Position numbers and translations under genes: made by a program | Part shown: positions 34,626-46,053 of the stretch, piece after piece | Numbering within the stretch: the stretch's first letter is position 1 | How the letters are laid out: every line of letters starts with the position of its first letter | Notes under the pieces: generated by a model | Seen by the model: only the letters and a program-made list of their open reading frames with translations | Told to the model about the DNA's origin: nothing | Database searches by the model: none | Origin: Rubellimicrobium sp. CFH 75288 | GTDB lineage: Bacteria; Pseudomonadota; Alphaproteobacteria; Rhodobacterales; Rhodobacteraceae | Direction: 5' to 3' | DNA length: 64,000 bases | Assembly: GCF_009904055.1 (NCBI RefSeq) | Contig: NZ_WYDP01000003.1 | Span: 310,001-374,000 of the forward strand

Positions 34626-35663
34626 ATGACGACGCTCAGGGATCTGAGCCGCCATCTGGGCCTGTCGGTCACGCAGGTCAGCCGGGCGCTGAACGGCCAT
34701 GCGGACGTCGCGGCCGAGACGCGCGACCGGGTGGCGGCCGCGGCGGCGGCGCTCGGCTATCAGCCCAACCTGTCGGCGCGGCGCCTGGCCACGGGCCGCT
34801 CGGGCATGCTGGGCCTGGTCCTGCCCGACCGGCCCCGGGCCGAGGAGGACAGCCTGTTCGTCCAGATCGTCGGCACGTTGTCCCAGCACCTGTCGCGCGT
34901 CGGGCGGCTGTTCGTGCTGCACATCGCCGATCCGGGCGAGGACGTGGTGGACGTGTACCGGCGGCTGATCGGGGCGGGCGCGCTGGACGGGTTCCTTCTC
35001 CTGGAGCCCACCTTGCGGGACCGGCGCGTGGCCTTCCTGCGGGAGGCGCGGGTGCCCTTCGTGATCCACGGACGGATCGAGGAGCCGCACGACTATCCCT
35101 TCTACGACATCGACAATCGCGGCGTGGCCGAGCGGCTGACGCGGCTTCTGGTCTCGGCCGGGCATCGGCAGATCGCCTTTCTCAACGGGCCCAAGGGGAT
35201 GACCTATGCCGAATCGCGGCGGCAGGGGTGGAAGGCCGCCCTTGCAGCGGCCGGTCTGCCGGCCGATCCCGCCCTTCACCGGTTCGGACCGATGACGGAG
35301 GGGGAGGGGTTGCTGGCCGCGGTGGCGCTGTGGGGTCCCGGAGGACCGCGGCCGACCGCCCTGGTCTGCGGCAACACGCGGCTGGCCGCGGGCGCGATGC
35401 GGGCGCTGCGGGCGATGGGACTCGGGGTGCCGCGCGATGTCTCGGTCGTGGCCCATGACGACGCGCTGCCGGGCCTTCGCGCGGAGGCTTTCGACCCGCC
35501 GCTGACGGCCACGCGGTCCCCGCTGGCGGACGGGTGGCCGCATCTGGCGCGGCTTCTCGCCGCAGCGCCGGAGCGGCAGGAGGCGATCGGGCCCGATCTT
35601 CAGGTCGTGGGCTCCGTCCGGCTGGATCTGCGCGGCTCCGTGGCGCCGCCGCGACGTCGCTGA
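34626..35663 (+). CDS. aglR: LacI-family transcriptional regulator of alpha-glucoside use
   Basis: A 345-residue repressor. Residues 1-55 form the LacI helix-turn-helix and hinge (TTLRDLSRHLGLSVTQVSRALNG, AALGYQPNLSARRLATGRS), followed by a periplasmic-binding-like sensor domain. Start ATG 34626 follows GGGGAGGAG and begins directly at the HTH; the in-frame ATG at 34599 lacks a ribosome site. It sits between aglA and aglEFGK with matching palindromes on both sides, so it most likely represses both and responds to an alpha-glucoside. Confidence 0.9.
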   Translation: MTTLRDLSRHLGLSVTQVSRALNGHADVAAETRDRVAAAAAALGYQPNLSARRLATGRSGMLGLVLPDRPRAEEDSLFVQIVGTLSQHLSRVGRLFVLHIADPGEDVVDVYRRLIGAGALDGFLLLEPTLRDRRVAFLREARVPFVIHGRIEEPHDYPFYDIDNRGVAERLTRLLVSAGHRQIAFLNGPKGMTYAESRRQGWKAALAAAGLPADPALHRFGPMTEGEGLLAAVALWGPGGPRPTALVCGNTRLAAGAMRALRAMGLGVPRDVSVVAHDDALPGLRAEAFDPPLTATRSPLADGWPHLARLLAAAPERQEAIGPDLQVVGSVRLDLRGSVAPPRRR

Positions 35664-35698
35664 GAGCCCTGCGGCCGCGCCGGGGAGATGCAACCCCG

Positions 35699-35728
35699 TT
35701 GACGCCCCCGCCCCGGCGCCCGTATCAT
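35699..35728 (+). promoter_or_regulatory. aglE promoter
   Basis: TTGACG (35699-35704), an 18-bp spacer and TATCAT (35723-35728). The predicted start lies within the operator at 35730-35743. Confidence 0.65.
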
Positions 35729-35729
35729 T

Positions 35730-35743
35730 CCAAAGCGTTTCGG
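35730..35743. promoter_or_regulatory. LacI-type operator upstream of aglE
   Basis: CCAAAGCGTTTCGG, differing by one base from the site before aglA, directly after the -10 box of the aglE promoter and 70 bp before the ATG. The position suits repression by AglR. Confidence 0.75.
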
Positions 35744-35812
35744 ACGAACCCGCTGCGGACCTCCGGAACTCGGAATCTGGTGCGGGCGCGGCCCGCTCAT
35801 GGGAGGATGACA

Positions 35813-37105
35813 ATGCTGCACATCACCAAGGCGGCCGCCCTGCGGTCGTCGGCCCTTGCCGCCGCGGTGGCGGTCGTCGGTTCGGCTGCCGCGGCCCAGG
35901 GCGTGACGATCACCTATGTCTCGGGTGCCGTGGGCGCGGCGGTGGAGAACTTCGACCGCCTCGTGGCGCCGTGGGAGGAGCGGACGGGCAACGATGTCGT
36001 CCTCGTGCCGATGCCCGCCTCGACCACGGACCAGTTCGGGCAGTACCGCCTGTGGCTGGCGGCGCAGAACGGCGACATCGACCTCTACCAGACGGACGTG
36101 ATCTGGGCGCCGCAGCTGGCCGAGCACTTCGTGGACCTCACGGAGGCCGCGGCCGGGATCGTGGACCAGCACTTCCCCTCCATCGTCGAATCGCAGACGG
36201 TCAACGGCCGTCTGGTTGCCCTGCCCATCTTCACCGACGCGCCGGCGCTCTACTACCGCACCGACCTGCTCGAGAAGCACGGAGCCGAGGTGCCGACGAC
36301 CTGGGCCGAGCTGACCGAGACCGCCCAGCGCATCCAGGATGCCGAGCGCGCCGAAGGCAACAGCGAGATCTGGGGCTTTGTCTGGCAGGGCAATGCCTAC
36401 GAGGGGCTGACCTGCAACGCGCTCGAGTGGATCAAGTCCTTCGGCGGCGGCCAGATCGTCGAGCCGGACGGCACCATCTCGGTCAACAACCCGCAGGCCG
36501 TCGAGGCGCTGGAGCTGGCGGCGAGCTGGGTCGGCACGATCAGCCCCGAGGGCGTGCTGGCCTATCAGGAGGAGGAGGCCCGCGGCGTCTGGCAGACCGG
36601 CAACGCCGTGTTCATGCGCAACTGGCCCTATGCCTACCTGCTGGGCAACGGCGAGGACAGCGCCGTGCGCGGGCTGTTCGACGTGGCGCCGCTGCCGGTC
36701 GGCGAGGGCGAGGGCGCGACCTCGGCGGCGACGCTGGGCGGCTGGAACGTCGCCGTGTCGCGCTACGGGCGCAACCAGGAGGTCGCGCTGGACCTCGCGC
36801 TCTATCTCGCCTCGGAGGAGGCGCAGAAGCAGCGCGCGATCAACGAGGGCAACCTCCCCACCATCATGTCGCTCTATGAAGACCCCGAGGTGCTGGAGGC
36901 GAATCCCTATTTCGAGCGGTGGCAGGAGGTGTTCCTGAACGCCGTGCCGCGTCCCTCGGCGCCCACGCAGAACGCCTACAACCAGGTCTCCTCGCTGTTC
37001 TGGTCGGCCGTCCACGACGTGCTGTCCGGCAACCAGTCGGCAGCGGACGCGCTGGAGGTGCTCGAGGCCGATCTCGAGGACCTCAAGGGCGACGGCTGGC
37101 AGTAA
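35813..37105 (+). CDS. aglE: alpha-glucoside ABC transporter, substrate-binding protein
   Basis: A 430-residue secreted family 1 sugar-binding protein. A signal peptide ends near VVGSAAAAQ (about residue 27). The mature part has VENFDRLVAPWEERTGNDVVLVPMP, LPIFTDAPALYYRTDLL and GGWNVAVSRYG. Start 35813 has GGAGG six bases upstream; an in-frame ATG at 35807 is too close to it. It is the first gene of the importer operon. It ends in TAA, rare in this window, and the frame then stays open with no stop through to the aglF ATG. Confidence 0.92.
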   Translation: MLHITKAAALRSSALAAAVAVVGSAAAAQGVTITYVSGAVGAAVENFDRLVAPWEERTGNDVVLVPMPASTTDQFGQYRLWLAAQNGDIDLYQTDVIWAPQLAEHFVDLTEAAAGIVDQHFPSIVESQTVNGRLVALPIFTDAPALYYRTDLLEKHGAEVPTTWAELTETAQRIQDAERAEGNSEIWGFVWQGNAYEGLTCNALEWIKSFGGGQIVEPDGTISVNNPQAVEALELAASWVGTISPEGVLAYQEEEARGVWQTGNAVFMRNWPYAYLLGNGEDSAVRGLFDVAPLPVGEGEGATSAATLGGWNVAVSRYGRNQEVALDLALYLASEEAQKQRAINEGNLPTIMSLYEDPEVLEANPYFERWQEVFLNAVPRPSAPTQNAYNQVSSLFWSAVHDVLSGNQSAADALEVLEADLEDLKGDGWQ

Positions 37106-37119
37106 GGTCGGCATCACGC

Positions 37120-37145
37120 GGCCGGGCGGCAGGCGCCGCCCGGCC
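37120..37145 (+). other. strong hairpin in the aglE-aglF gap
   Basis: GGCCGGGCGGC (37120-37130) pairs perfectly with GCCGCCCGGCC (37135-37145) around an AGGC loop. There is no T-run. Hairpins after binding-protein genes often stabilise the upstream mRNA so that binding protein is made in excess, or partly terminate; either fits. Confidence 0.65.
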
Positions 37146-37228
37146 CGGCTTCGGAGGGCCGCCGCCCCCGCACGGGCCATCAAGCGACCGGCGCCGGCGA
37201 CCTTTCCCCTGAGGGAGGAGGACCGCCC

Positions 37229-38205
37229 ATGACAACGACCGCCACGGGGGCGGCTGCCTACGCGCCGGATCGCGGCGAGACCGGCCTGCAGGAACAGAGA
37301 GCGCGCGCCGCGTTCTGGTTCCTGGCCCCGATGCTGCTGATGCTGTTCTTCGTGGCGGCCTGGCCGCTTCTGCGGTCGATCTGGTTCTCGTTCACGGACA
37401 CCACGCTCAACAACCTCTACGGAGGGGAATGGGCGGGCTTCCAGAACTACCTGACCTGGCGCGAGCTGCCCTCGGGGCGCATCCGCTGGGGGGGCACGCT
37501 GGCCGACCCCGCGTGGTGGAACGCCGTCTACAACACCGTGCGCTTCGCCGTCATCTCGGTCGGGCTCGAGACGCTGTTCGGCCTGCTGATCGCGCTGATG
37601 CTGAATGCCGAGTTCAAGGGACGCGGTATCGTGCGCGCGGCCATCCTGATCCCCTGGGCCATCCCCACCATCGTCTCGGCCCGGATGTGGGGCTGGATGC
37701 TCAACGACCAGTTCGGCATCATCAACCACATGCTGCTGAGCGTCGGCCTGATCGACAGCCCGATCGCCTGGACCGCGCGGGCCGACACGGCGATGATCGC
37801 GGTGATCGTGGTGGACGTCTGGAAGACCACGCCCTTCATGGCGCTGCTGATCCTGGCCGGCCTCCAGATGATCCCGCGCGACATGTACGAGAGCGCGCGC
37901 ATCGACGGCATCCATCCCGTCCGGGTGTTCTTCCGGGTCACGCTGCCGCTGCTCAAGCCCGCGATCATGGTCGCCGTGATCTTCCGCCTGCTCGACGCGC
38001 TCAGGATCTTCGACCTGATCTACGTCCTGACGCCGAATTCGAGCGCGACCAAGACCATGTCCATCGTCGCGCGCGAGAACATGATCGACTTCAACCGCTT
38101 CGCCTATGGCTCGGCCCAGTCCACGCTTCTGTTCGCGATCATCTTCCTGTTCGTGACGCTGTATATCTGGCTCGGCCGGGTGGACCTGACAGGGGAGGGC
38201 CGGCG

Positions 38206-38209
<4 letters not shown>
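37229..38209 (+). CDS. aglF: alpha-glucoside ABC transporter, permease 1
   Basis: A 326-residue MalF-like permease with about six helices after a cytosolic N-terminus of about 30 residues. The EAA loop is MYESARIDGIHPVRVFFRVTLPLLKPAI (about 221-248). A large periplasmic loop (NLYGGEWAGFQNYLTWRELP) follows helix 1. GAGGGAGGAG precedes the ATG. It overlaps aglG by 4 bp. Confidence 0.93.
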
Positions 38210-39045
<836 letters not shown>

Positions 39046-39048
39046 GCC

Positions 39049-40074
39049 ATGGCCAACATCCAGCTTCGCAACGTCACCAAGTCCTATGGCGCGGCCCATG
39101 TCATCAAGGGGGTGGACCTCGACATCCGCCGGGGCGAGTTCATGGTCTTCGTCGGCCCCTCGGGCTGCGGCAAGAGCACCCTCTTGCGCCTGATCTCGGG
39201 GCTGGAGACGATCACCTCGGGGGACCTGCTGTTCGACGGCCAGCGGGTCAACAACGTGCTGCCGTCCAAGCGCGGCATCGCGATGGTGTTCCAGTCCTAC
39301 GCGCTCTACCCGCACATGACCGTGTACGACAACATGGCCTTTGGCATGAAGCTGGCGGGCTCGAGCCGGGCCGAGCAGGATGCCCGCGTCCGCAAGGCGG
39401 CCCGGATGCTCCAGATCGAGCATCTGCTGGACCGGCTGCCCAAGCAGCTTTCGGGCGGGCAGCGCCAGCGCGTGGCGATCGGCCGCGCCATCACGCGCGA
39501 CCCGCGCGTGTTCCTGTTCGACGAGCCCCTGTCGAACCTGGACGCCGCGCTACGGGTGGCCACACGGCTCGAGATCGCCAAGCTCCACCACGAGATGAGC
39601 GATGTGACGATGATCTACGTCACCCACGACCAGGTGGAGGCGATGACGCTGGCCGACCGGATCTGCGTGCTGCGCGACGGACGCGTGGAGCAGGTGGGCA
39701 CGCCGACCGAACTCTACGAGAGGCCGGGCAACATCTTCGTGGCAGGCTTCATCGGCAGCCCGAAGATGAACTTCCTCCGGGGGCGGTTTGCGGCCGAGCA
39801 TGCCTGCCACACGCTGGGCGTGCGATCCGAGCATATCGACGTGGTGGCCGAAGGCGAGGGGCCCTGGACGGGGCGCGTCGTCCATACGGAGGATCTGGGC
39901 TCGGACAATTACCTGTTCGTGGACCTGGGCGCCGAGGAGCCCGTGATCGTCCGCCAGCCGGGCAAGGTGGCGATCCACGAAGGCGCGGTCGTGACGCTGC
40001 GACCCAAGGCCGGGATGCTGCACCGGTTCGACGAGGACGGCCTGCCCGTGCAGAGGCCGCTCGCGGCGGAGTGA
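39049..40074 (+). CDS. aglK: alpha-glucoside ABC transporter, ATP-binding protein
   Basis: A 341-residue MsmK/UgpC-type ATPase. Walker [10 protein letters not shown] (about 36-44), [30 protein letters not shown], Walker [12 protein letters not shown] and the switch region [12 protein letters not shown] are followed by a C-terminal regulatory domain (about 240-341). It powers uptake with AglF and AglG. It begins three bases after the aglG stop, in the same frame. Confidence 0.93.
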   Translation: MANIQLRNVTKSYGAAHVIKGVDLDIRRGEFMVFVGPSGCGKSTLLRLISGLETITSGDLLFDGQRVNNVLPSKRGIAMVFQSYALYPHMTVYDNMAFGMKLAGSSRAEQDARVRKAARMLQIEHLLDRLPKQLSGGQRQRVAIGRAITRDPRVFLFDEPLSNLDAALRVATRLEIAKLHHEMSDVTMIYVTHDQVEAMTLADRICVLRDGRVEQVGTPTELYERPGNIFVAGFIGSPKMNFLRGRFAAEHACHTLGVRSEHIDVVAEGEGPWTGRVVHTEDLGSDNYLFVDLGAEEPVIVRQPGKVAIHEGAVVTLRPKAGMLHRFDEDGLPVQRPLAAE

Positions 40075-40196
40075 CGCGGGGGCACCGACCTTCTCACCCT
40101 TGCGCGCGCAGGGGACCCGCGTCTTGATTCCGGCGCCCGCCGCCCCCATTCCCAAGGGGCGGCGGTCTCCGGCGTCGCGGAGCCGGCGAGGGCGCC

Positions 40197-41438
40197 ATGG
40201 CCAAGGACATGCCAAACACGCGCGCCGAGGCGCCCGCCAAGCCCGAATGGGCCTGGACGCGGCGCGAGATCATCGCGGACTGGCGCGCGAGAAACGGCCT
40301 GCCGCCGCGGCGGCGCTGGCCCTGGATGCTCCTTGTCCTCCTGGTCCTGGCCGGGGTCGCGGCCTTTGCCGCGCGGGACCGTCTGATGGCTCTCGTGCCG
40401 CCCCCGGCGGCGGGCGATGCCCCGGCCGAGGAGGTTGCTCCGGCCGAGCCGCTCCAGATCAACAGCCGCGAGTGGGCAGTCGTGGAGCCCGCGACGCTGC
40501 GCCGGACGGTGCGCGTCCTGGGCCCGCTCGCCCCCGTGCGCCGCGCCGAGATCGCGGCCGAGACGGGAGGGCGCGTCGATGCCGTCCCCCTCCGGCCCGG
40601 CGATGCGGTTGCGCAAGGCGACGTCGTCATCCAGGTGGATGTGGAACGGCTGACCCTGGAACTGGCGGCGGCCGAGAGCAACCGCGACGCCACCCGCGCG
40701 CAGCTTGAACTGGCCGAGGCCCAGCTCGAACGCTCCGAGGCGCTGGTGGAGCGCGGCGTCGCGCCGGCCACGACGCTGGATGAGGTGCGCACCAACGTCG
40801 CCGGGCTGCGTGCCAACCTGGCCGTGCAGGAGGAGCAGGTCCGCCTGGCCGAACTGGCTCTCGAGCGCGCCACGGTCACGGCACCGTTCGACGGGGTTGT
40901 GGCCTCGCGCAGCGTCGAGCCCGGTGCGGTGGTGGGGGCGGGAACGCCGCTTCTGTCCATCGTCGATCTGAGCCGCGTCGAGATGCTGGGTGCCGCGCCG
41001 GTGGCCGAGGGGGCCTCGATCCGGCCCGGCCAGGCCGTGGATGTGCGGGTCGATGGCGTCCCCGGCCGGAGCTTCGCGGGGGAAGTCGTCCGCATTGCGC
41101 CGGTGGCCGAGGAGGGCACGCGCACTCTCACCGTCTTTGTCGGGATCGACAATGCCGAGGGGCTGTTGCTCGGGGGCATGTTCGCGACGGGCGAGATCGT
41201 CCTGGAGGAGCGGCCGGACGCGCTGGCCGTTCCGGGCACCGCGCTGCGGGAGGATGCCGAAGGCGCCTTCGTGCTGGTCATCGAGGAGGGAATCGTCCTG
41301 CGCCGGCCGGTCGAGCCGGGTCCCTCCTGGCCCGGCGGGCTGGTCGAGATCGTCGCGGGTCTGAGCCCCGGCGACAGGGTGGTGACCGCGCCGCTCGATC
41401 TCGAGCCCGGCGCGCCCGTGCGCCTCGTGGATTTCTGA
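40197..41438 (+). CDS. RND efflux system, periplasmic adaptor (membrane fusion protein)
   Basis: A 413-residue adaptor with a cytosolic start, one transmembrane anchor (WPWMLLVLLVLAGVAAFAA, about residues 41-60), and a periplasmic part. The lipoyl half-motif is AETGGRVDAVPLRPGDAVAQGDVV (about 122-145), then a helical hairpin (about 150-215) and the barrel/proximal part with RATVTAPFDGVVASRSVEPGAVV. It bridges the RND pump to an outer-membrane channel. No outer-membrane gene is adjacent. The pump gene starts one base after its stop. Confidence 0.92.
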   Translation: MAKDMPNTRAEAPAKPEWAWTRREIIADWRARNGLPPRRRWPWMLLVLLVLAGVAAFAARDRLMALVPPPAAGDAPAEEVAPAEPLQINSREWAVVEPATLRRTVRVLGPLAPVRRAEIAAETGGRVDAVPLRPGDAVAQGDVVIQVDVERLTLELAAAESNRDATRAQLELAEAQLERSEALVERGVAPATTLDEVRTNVAGLRANLAVQEEQVRLAELALERATVTAPFDGVVASRSVEPGAVVGAGTPLLSIVDLSRVEMLGAAPVAEGASIRPGQAVDVRVDGVPGRSFAGEVVRIAPVAEEGTRTLTVFVGIDNAEGLLLGGMFATGEIVLEERPDALAVPGTALREDAEGAFVLVIEEGIVLRRPVEPGPSWPGGLVEIVAGLSPGDRVVTAPLDLEPGAPVRLVDF

Positions 41439-41439
41439 G

Positions 41440-44400
41440 ATGTTCCTGACCCGCATCAGCGTGGCGCAGCCGGTCTTTGCGGCCATGGTGATGCTCGCCA
41501 TCACGATCTTCGGCCTCGTCTCCTACTCGCGCCTGCCGATCGAGCAGTTCCCGGACGTGGATTTCCCGGTGGTGGCGGTGGTCGTCGCCTATCCGGGCGC
41601 CAGTCCCGAAGCCGTGGAACAGGACGTGGTGCGCCCCATCGAGGACGCGGTGGCCACCGTGTCGGGGATCGACGACATCCGCTCCACCGCCCAGCAGGGG
41701 CAGGCGATCGTCGTCATGTTCTTCGATCTGGAGGTGCGCTCGGCCGACGCCGCGCAGGATGTGCGCGACAAGATGGCCGGCCTTCGGGCCGTCCTGCCGG
41801 ACGGCGTCGAGGAGCCGACCGTCCTGCGCTTCGACCCGGCCGAGCAGCCCATCGTCTCGCTCGCCCTGTCATCCGACACGGTCGCGCTGCGCGACCTGAC
41901 GGCGCTTGCCGACGAGGTGGTGGCGCGGCGCATCCTGGCCATCCAGGGGGTCGGCCGCGCCTCGGTCGTGGGGGGCACCGGGCGGCAGGTGGACATCCTG
42001 CTCGATCCCGACCGGATGAATGCCTACGGCATCGGCGTGGGCCAGATCACGGCCGCCCTGGCCGCCGAGAACCGCGACCGGCCCGCGGGCGAGATCGCCG
42101 ACGATCAGACCGTACAGGCCGTCACGGTCGAAGGCCGGCTGCAGGATGCCGAGGACTTCCTCGCCATCAGCGTGGGACAGACCGGCGGCCTGCCCGTGAC
42201 GCTGGGGGATGTCGCCACCGTCCATCTGGGCGAGGGAGAGACCACCTCCCTTGCCCTGCTCGACGGAGAGCGGGCCCTGGCCGTGGACGTGGTCAAGCAG
42301 CAGGGGGCGAACACGGTCGCGGTGGCCCGCGCCATCCGCGCGGCTGCGGCCGACTTGCAGGAAAACGTGCTGCCGCCCGGCGTCCACCTCGAGATCATCC
42401 GCGACAATGCCGTGGCCGTGGAGGAGAGCTTCGAGAGCGTGCAGGCCATGCTGATCGAAGGGGCGGCCCTCGCCGTCGTCATCGTGTTCCTGTTCCTGAA
42501 CTCCTGGCGGAGCACGGTCATCACCGGGCTGACGCTGCCCATCTCGATCATCGGCACGATGACGGCCCTCTATGCGCTGGGCTTCACGCTCAACATCATG
42601 ACGCTGCTCGCGCTGTCGATCGCGATCGGGATGCTGATCGACGACGCCATCGTGGTGCGCGAGAACATCACGCGCCATCTGCACATGGGCAAGAGCCATG
42701 TCCGCGCGGCGCTGGAGGGCACCCGCGAGATCGGCCTCGCGGTGGTAGCGACGACGCTGACGATCATCGCGGTCTTCCTGCCGGTGGCCTTCATGGAAGG
42801 AATCCTCGGGCGGTTCTTTCTCCAGTTCGGGGTGACCGTGTCCGTGGCGGTAGCGATCTCGCTCTTCATCGCCTTCACGCTCGATCCGATGCTGTCGTCG
42901 GTCTGGTACGACCCGGCCTCGGACCCGCGCACCCGCAAGGGGATCGTGTGGCGCACGGTCGCCTGGTTCGACCGCGGATTTCAGGCCGTGGGGCGCGGCT
43001 ACGGGCGACTGCTGCGCTGGTCGCTGCGTCATCGGCTGATCGTGACGCTGGTTGCGGTGGCGGTCTTCGCGGGCAGCTTTGCCCTGGTCCCGCGCGTGGG
43101 CGTCGAGTTCTCGCCGGCGGTGGACAACAGCGAGTTCCAGGTCGAGATCGTGACTCCCACCGGATCGTCGCTCGACTACACCGCGTCCAAGATCCGGCAG
43201 GTGGAGGCGATCCTGCGGACCTTCCCGGAGGTCACGCGCACCTATGCCACCGTCAATTCCGGCACGCAGACCGGCGGGACCAACTCCGCGCGCATCACCG
43301 TGAGCCTGGTGCCGCCCGAGGAGCGCGACCGGACCCCGCAGGAGATGACCGCTCCCGTCCGGCGGGCGCTGGCGGTCGTGCCGGGAATCGATGTCAATGT
43401 GGGTGCGGCGGGCGGTCTGGGGCAGATCAGCACGCCCATCGAGATCACCATTCAGGGCGACTCGTTCGAGATCCTCGAAGGGATTGCCGACGATCTCGCC
43501 GCGCGGCTGGCCGCCATCGAGGGCGTGGAGGATGTCACCACCAGCCTGGCCGACACGCGGCCGACGCTGGCCGTGCGGCTGGACCGGGACGCGGCCGACG
43601 ATCTGGGCGTGTCGATCGGGGGGCTGGGGGATACGCTGTCCACCCTGCTCGGCGGGCAGCGGGTCGGGGACTGGACGTCGCCGGACGGGCGGGCCTGGGC
43701 TGTCAACGTGCAGCTGCCCGAGGGGATGCGCAACGATCCCGCACAGCTGGGCGCGCTGCCTGTCGCCACGCAGGGCGGGCGCCTCGTGCGGCTGGATCAG
43801 GTCGCGCAGATCGCGCCGTCGGTCGGGCCTGCCGAGATCACCCGCTCCGGTCAGTCCCGCACGGTCACCGTCGAGGCGAACCTCTCCGGCGTCACCCTGG
43901 GCGAGGTCCAGCCCCGGATCGCCGCGGCGCAGGACGAGGTCCCGCTGCCGCCGGGCTACCGGATCCTCCAGCGGGGCGAGGCCGAGCAGCTGGCGCGGTC
44001 GGCTGCCTCGGCCGGACAGGCGCTGGTGCTGGCGATCGTGTTCATCTACCTCGTTCTCGCCTCGCAGTTCGGGTCGTTCCTCCAGCCGCTCGCGATCATG
44101 ACGTCGCTGCCGTTGTCGCTGATCGGGGTCCTGCTGGGCCTGATCGTCGGAGGATCGACGCTCAACATCTTCTCGGCCATCGGATTCATCATGCTGATGG
44201 GCCTGGTGGTGAAGAACGCCATCCTGCTCGTGGACAATGCCAACCAGCGCGTGGCGGAGGGGATGCACCTCTACGACGCGCTGGTGGAGGCGGGGCTGAC
44301 CCGGTTCCGGCCCATCGTCATGACGACGCTCGCGATGATCTTCGGGATGATGCCGCTCGCGCTCAACCTCCATGGCGGGTCGGGGCAGAACGCGCCCATG

Positions 44401-44550
44401 GCTCATGCAGTGATCGGCGGACTGATCTCGTCGTCGCTGCTGACGCTGGTGGTGGTGCCCGTGGCGCTGACGGCCTTCGACGCCTTTGGACGGCGCATCC
44501 GGCGCTGGCTGCCCCGGCATCCCGACCACCACGGCGCCCCGGCCGAGTGA
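41440..44550 (+). CDS. RND efflux transporter (HAE1-type inner membrane pump)
   Basis: A 1036-residue RND pump with the duplicated layout of twelve helices and two large periplasmic domains (about residues 35-335 and 560-870). The proton-relay acidic pair is in [14 protein letters not shown] (about 397-410) and its partner Lys in [16 protein letters not shown] (about 922-937). The start [20 protein letters not shown] and [13 protein letters not shown] are typical. It exports hydrophobic compounds or drugs with the adaptor encoded just upstream; substrates cannot be told from sequence. Confidence 0.95.
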   Translation: MFLTRISVAQPVFAAMVMLAITIFGLVSYSRLPIEQFPDVDFPVVAVVVAYPGASPEAVEQDVVRPIEDAVATVSGIDDIRSTAQQGQAIVVMFFDLEVRSADAAQDVRDKMAGLRAVLPDGVEEPTVLRFDPAEQPIVSLALSSDTVALRDLTALADEVVARRILAIQGVGRASVVGGTGRQVDILLDPDRMNAYGIGVGQITAALAAENRDRPAGEIADDQTVQAVTVEGRLQDAEDFLAISVGQTGGLPVTLGDVATVHLGEGETTSLALLDGERALAVDVVKQQGANTVAVARAIRAAAADLQENVLPPGVHLEIIRDNAVAVEESFESVQAMLIEGAALAVVIVFLFLNSWRSTVITGLTLPISIIGTMTALYALGFTLNIMTLLALSIAIGMLIDDAIVVRENITRHLHMGKSHVRAALEGTREIGLAVVATTLTIIAVFLPVAFMEGILGRFFLQFGVTVSVAVAISLFIAFTLDPMLSSVWYDPASDPRTRKGIVWRTVAWFDRGFQAVGRGYGRLLRWSLRHRLIVTLVAVAVFAGSFALVPRVGVEFSPAVDNSEFQVEIVTPTGSSLDYTASKIRQVEAILRTFPEVTRTYATVNSGTQTGGTNSARITVSLVPPEERDRTPQEMTAPVRRALAVVPGIDVNVGAAGGLGQISTPIEITIQGDSFEILEGIADDLAARLAAIEGVEDVTTSLADTRPTLAVRLDRDAADDLGVSIGGLGDTLSTLLGGQRVGDWTSPDGRAWAVNVQLPEGMRNDPAQLGALPVATQGGRLVRLDQVAQIAPSVGPAEITRSGQSRTVTVEANLSGVTLGEVQPRIAAAQDEVPLPPGYRILQRGEAEQLARSAASAGQALVLAIVFIYLVLASQFGSFLQPLAIMTSLPLSLIGVLLGLIVGGSTLNIFSAIGFIMLMGLVVKNAILLVDNANQRVAEGMHLYDALVEAGLTRFRPIVMTTLAMIFGMMPLALNLHGGSGQNAPMAHAVIGGLISSSLLTLVVVPVALTAFDAFGRRIRRWLPRHPDHHGAPAE

Positions 44551-44605
44551 CACGGCCGGACCGGCGGGGCATGGTGGCGCCGGATCAGGGGAGAAGGAGA
44601 ACGGC

Positions 44606-45760
44606 ATGGACCTGCCCGAGGATGGCCTGTTCGTGGGGCGCGTGTGGCGGCCCGATCTCGGACCCAGCGTGGTCGTTCTGCGTGCCGGACGCCTGTTCGA
44701 CGTGACCGCGCCCCGTCATCCCACCCTCAGCGCCCTGCTCGAGCAGGACGACATCCCTGCGGCCTGTGCGGGCGGCGAGGACATCGGCAGCCTCGCGGAA
44801 TGGGAGGCGGCCAGTCTTGCCGCCGCGCGGGCGCGGGATGGCCGGGCCATGCGCCTGCTCGCGCCCTGCGACCTGCAACCGGTCAAGGCCTGCGGCGTGA
44901 CCTTTGCCCGGTCCATGATCGAGCGCGTCATCGAGGAACGCGCCGGCGGCGACCCGGCCCGGGCCGAGGCCGTGCGGTCGCGCATCGCCGAGGCCGTCGG
45001 GACGCGCCTGCGCGACCTGCGCCCCGGCTCGCCCGAGGCGGCGGAGGTCAAGCGGGTCCTTCTGGCCGAGGGGCTGTGGTCCCAGTATCTGGAGGTCGGC
45101 ATCGGCCCCGACGCGGAGGTGTTCACCAAGGGGCCGCCGCTCTCGGCTGTGGGGTACGGAGCCGAAGTCGGTCTGCATCCGGTCTCGCGCTGGAACAACC
45201 CGGAGCCCGAGGTGGTGCTGGCGGTCGACTCGCAGGGTCGCGTGCGAGGCGCGACGCTCGGCAACGACGTGAACCTGCGCGACGTGGAGGGCCGCTCGGC
45301 GCTGCTGCTCGGCAAGGCCAAGGACAACAATGCCTCGGCTGCGATCGGCCCCTTCGTCCGCATCCTCGACGGCAGCTTCGGCCTCGACGACGTGCGGGCG
45401 CTGGAGCTGGAACTCGTGGTCGAGAACGACGCGGAAGGATACCGCATGGAGGGGCGCTCCTCCATGCGCGAGATCAGCCGCGACCCCCTGGACCTCGTGG
45501 CGCAGGCGATGGGGCGGCATCACCAGTATCCCGACGGAATGATGCTGTTTCTGGGCACGCTGTTCGCGCCGGTGGAGGACCGGGACGCGAAGGGGCAGGG
45601 CTTCACGCACCATCTGGGCGACCGTGTCACCATTCGGGCGCCGGGTCTCGGCGCTCTCGTCAACAGCGTCGCCCTGTCCACGCAGGCGCCGCCCTGGACC
45701 TTCGGTCTGGGCGCCCTGATGCAGAACCTGGCGGAGCGCGGGCTGCTCCGCGGCACGTGA
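44606..45760 (+). CDS. xylX: FAH-family sugar-acid dehydratase, XylX-like (2-keto-3-deoxy-D-xylonate dehydratase)
   Basis: A 384-residue protein of the fumarylacetoacetate hydrolase family. The catalytic/metal core is EVFTKGPPLS, WNNPEPEVVLAVD, LGNDVNLRDVEGRSALLLGKAKDNNAS and PDGMMLFLGTLFAP. Length and many of these stretches match what I recall of Caulobacter XylX, the Weimberg-pathway dehydratase that forms alpha-ketoglutarate semialdehyde. A compatible dehydrogenase gene lies at 51134. GAGAAGGAG precedes ATG 44606. The symbol is inferred from remembered similarity; a related pentonate substrate (arabinonate) is possible. Confidence 0.75.
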   Translation: MDLPEDGLFVGRVWRPDLGPSVVVLRAGRLFDVTAPRHPTLSALLEQDDIPAACAGGEDIGSLAEWEAASLAAARARDGRAMRLLAPCDLQPVKACGVTFARSMIERVIEERAGGDPARAEAVRSRIAEAVGTRLRDLRPGSPEAAEVKRVLLAEGLWSQYLEVGIGPDAEVFTKGPPLSAVGYGAEVGLHPVSRWNNPEPEVVLAVDSQGRVRGATLGNDVNLRDVEGRSALLLGKAKDNNASAAIGPFVRILDGSFGLDDVRALELELVVENDAEGYRMEGRSSMREISRDPLDLVAQAMGRHHQYPDGMMLFLGTLFAPVEDRDAKGQGFTHHLGDRVTIRAPGLGALVNSVALSTQAPPWTFGLGALMQNLAERGLLRGT

Positions 45761-45777
45761 CGGAGGATCGCAGGACG

Positions 45778-46053
45778 ATGGGTGCGACGACCGACCTTCT
45801 GCTGGACCAGATCCGGGACCCGCTCCGCCTGGCGCTCGTGACGCTGCTCGTGGTGCTGGTGCTGGGCGGGCGGCGGCATCTCGGCCGGTGGGCGGCTCTC
45901 GGGCTCGGGGCGGCTGCCGTGGCGGTGGGCCTCGCCCTTCTGCGCGCGGAGCCCGTGGGTGGCGCGCCGCTGCTGACCGAGCTGGCCGCGACACTCCTGC
46001 TGCTGGCGGTCGTCCTGGCGATCCGGCAGGTCGTCTTGCGGCTGCTGCCCTAG
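45778..46053 (+). CDS. small membrane protein, unknown
   Basis: A 91-residue protein with three predicted hydrophobic segments (about residues 17-30, 38-54 and 66-90) separated by short Arg-rich turns. It starts 17 bp after the XylX-like gene, with CGGAGGA upstream of the ATG, so it is probably the last gene of that transcript. No family is recognised. Its TAG interlocks with the stop of the opposing gene in CTAG (46050-46053). Confidence 0.6.
   Translation: MGATTDLLLDQIRDPLRLALVTLLVVLVLGGRRHLGRWAALGLGAAAVAVGLALLRAEPVGGAPLLTELAATLLLLAVVLAIRQVVLRLLP

Noticed and set aside
40075-40196. Possible missing gene between aglK and the RND adaptor
   Set aside because: The 122-bp gap holds no start with a ribosome site and no recognisable RNA; it is probably a promoter region.
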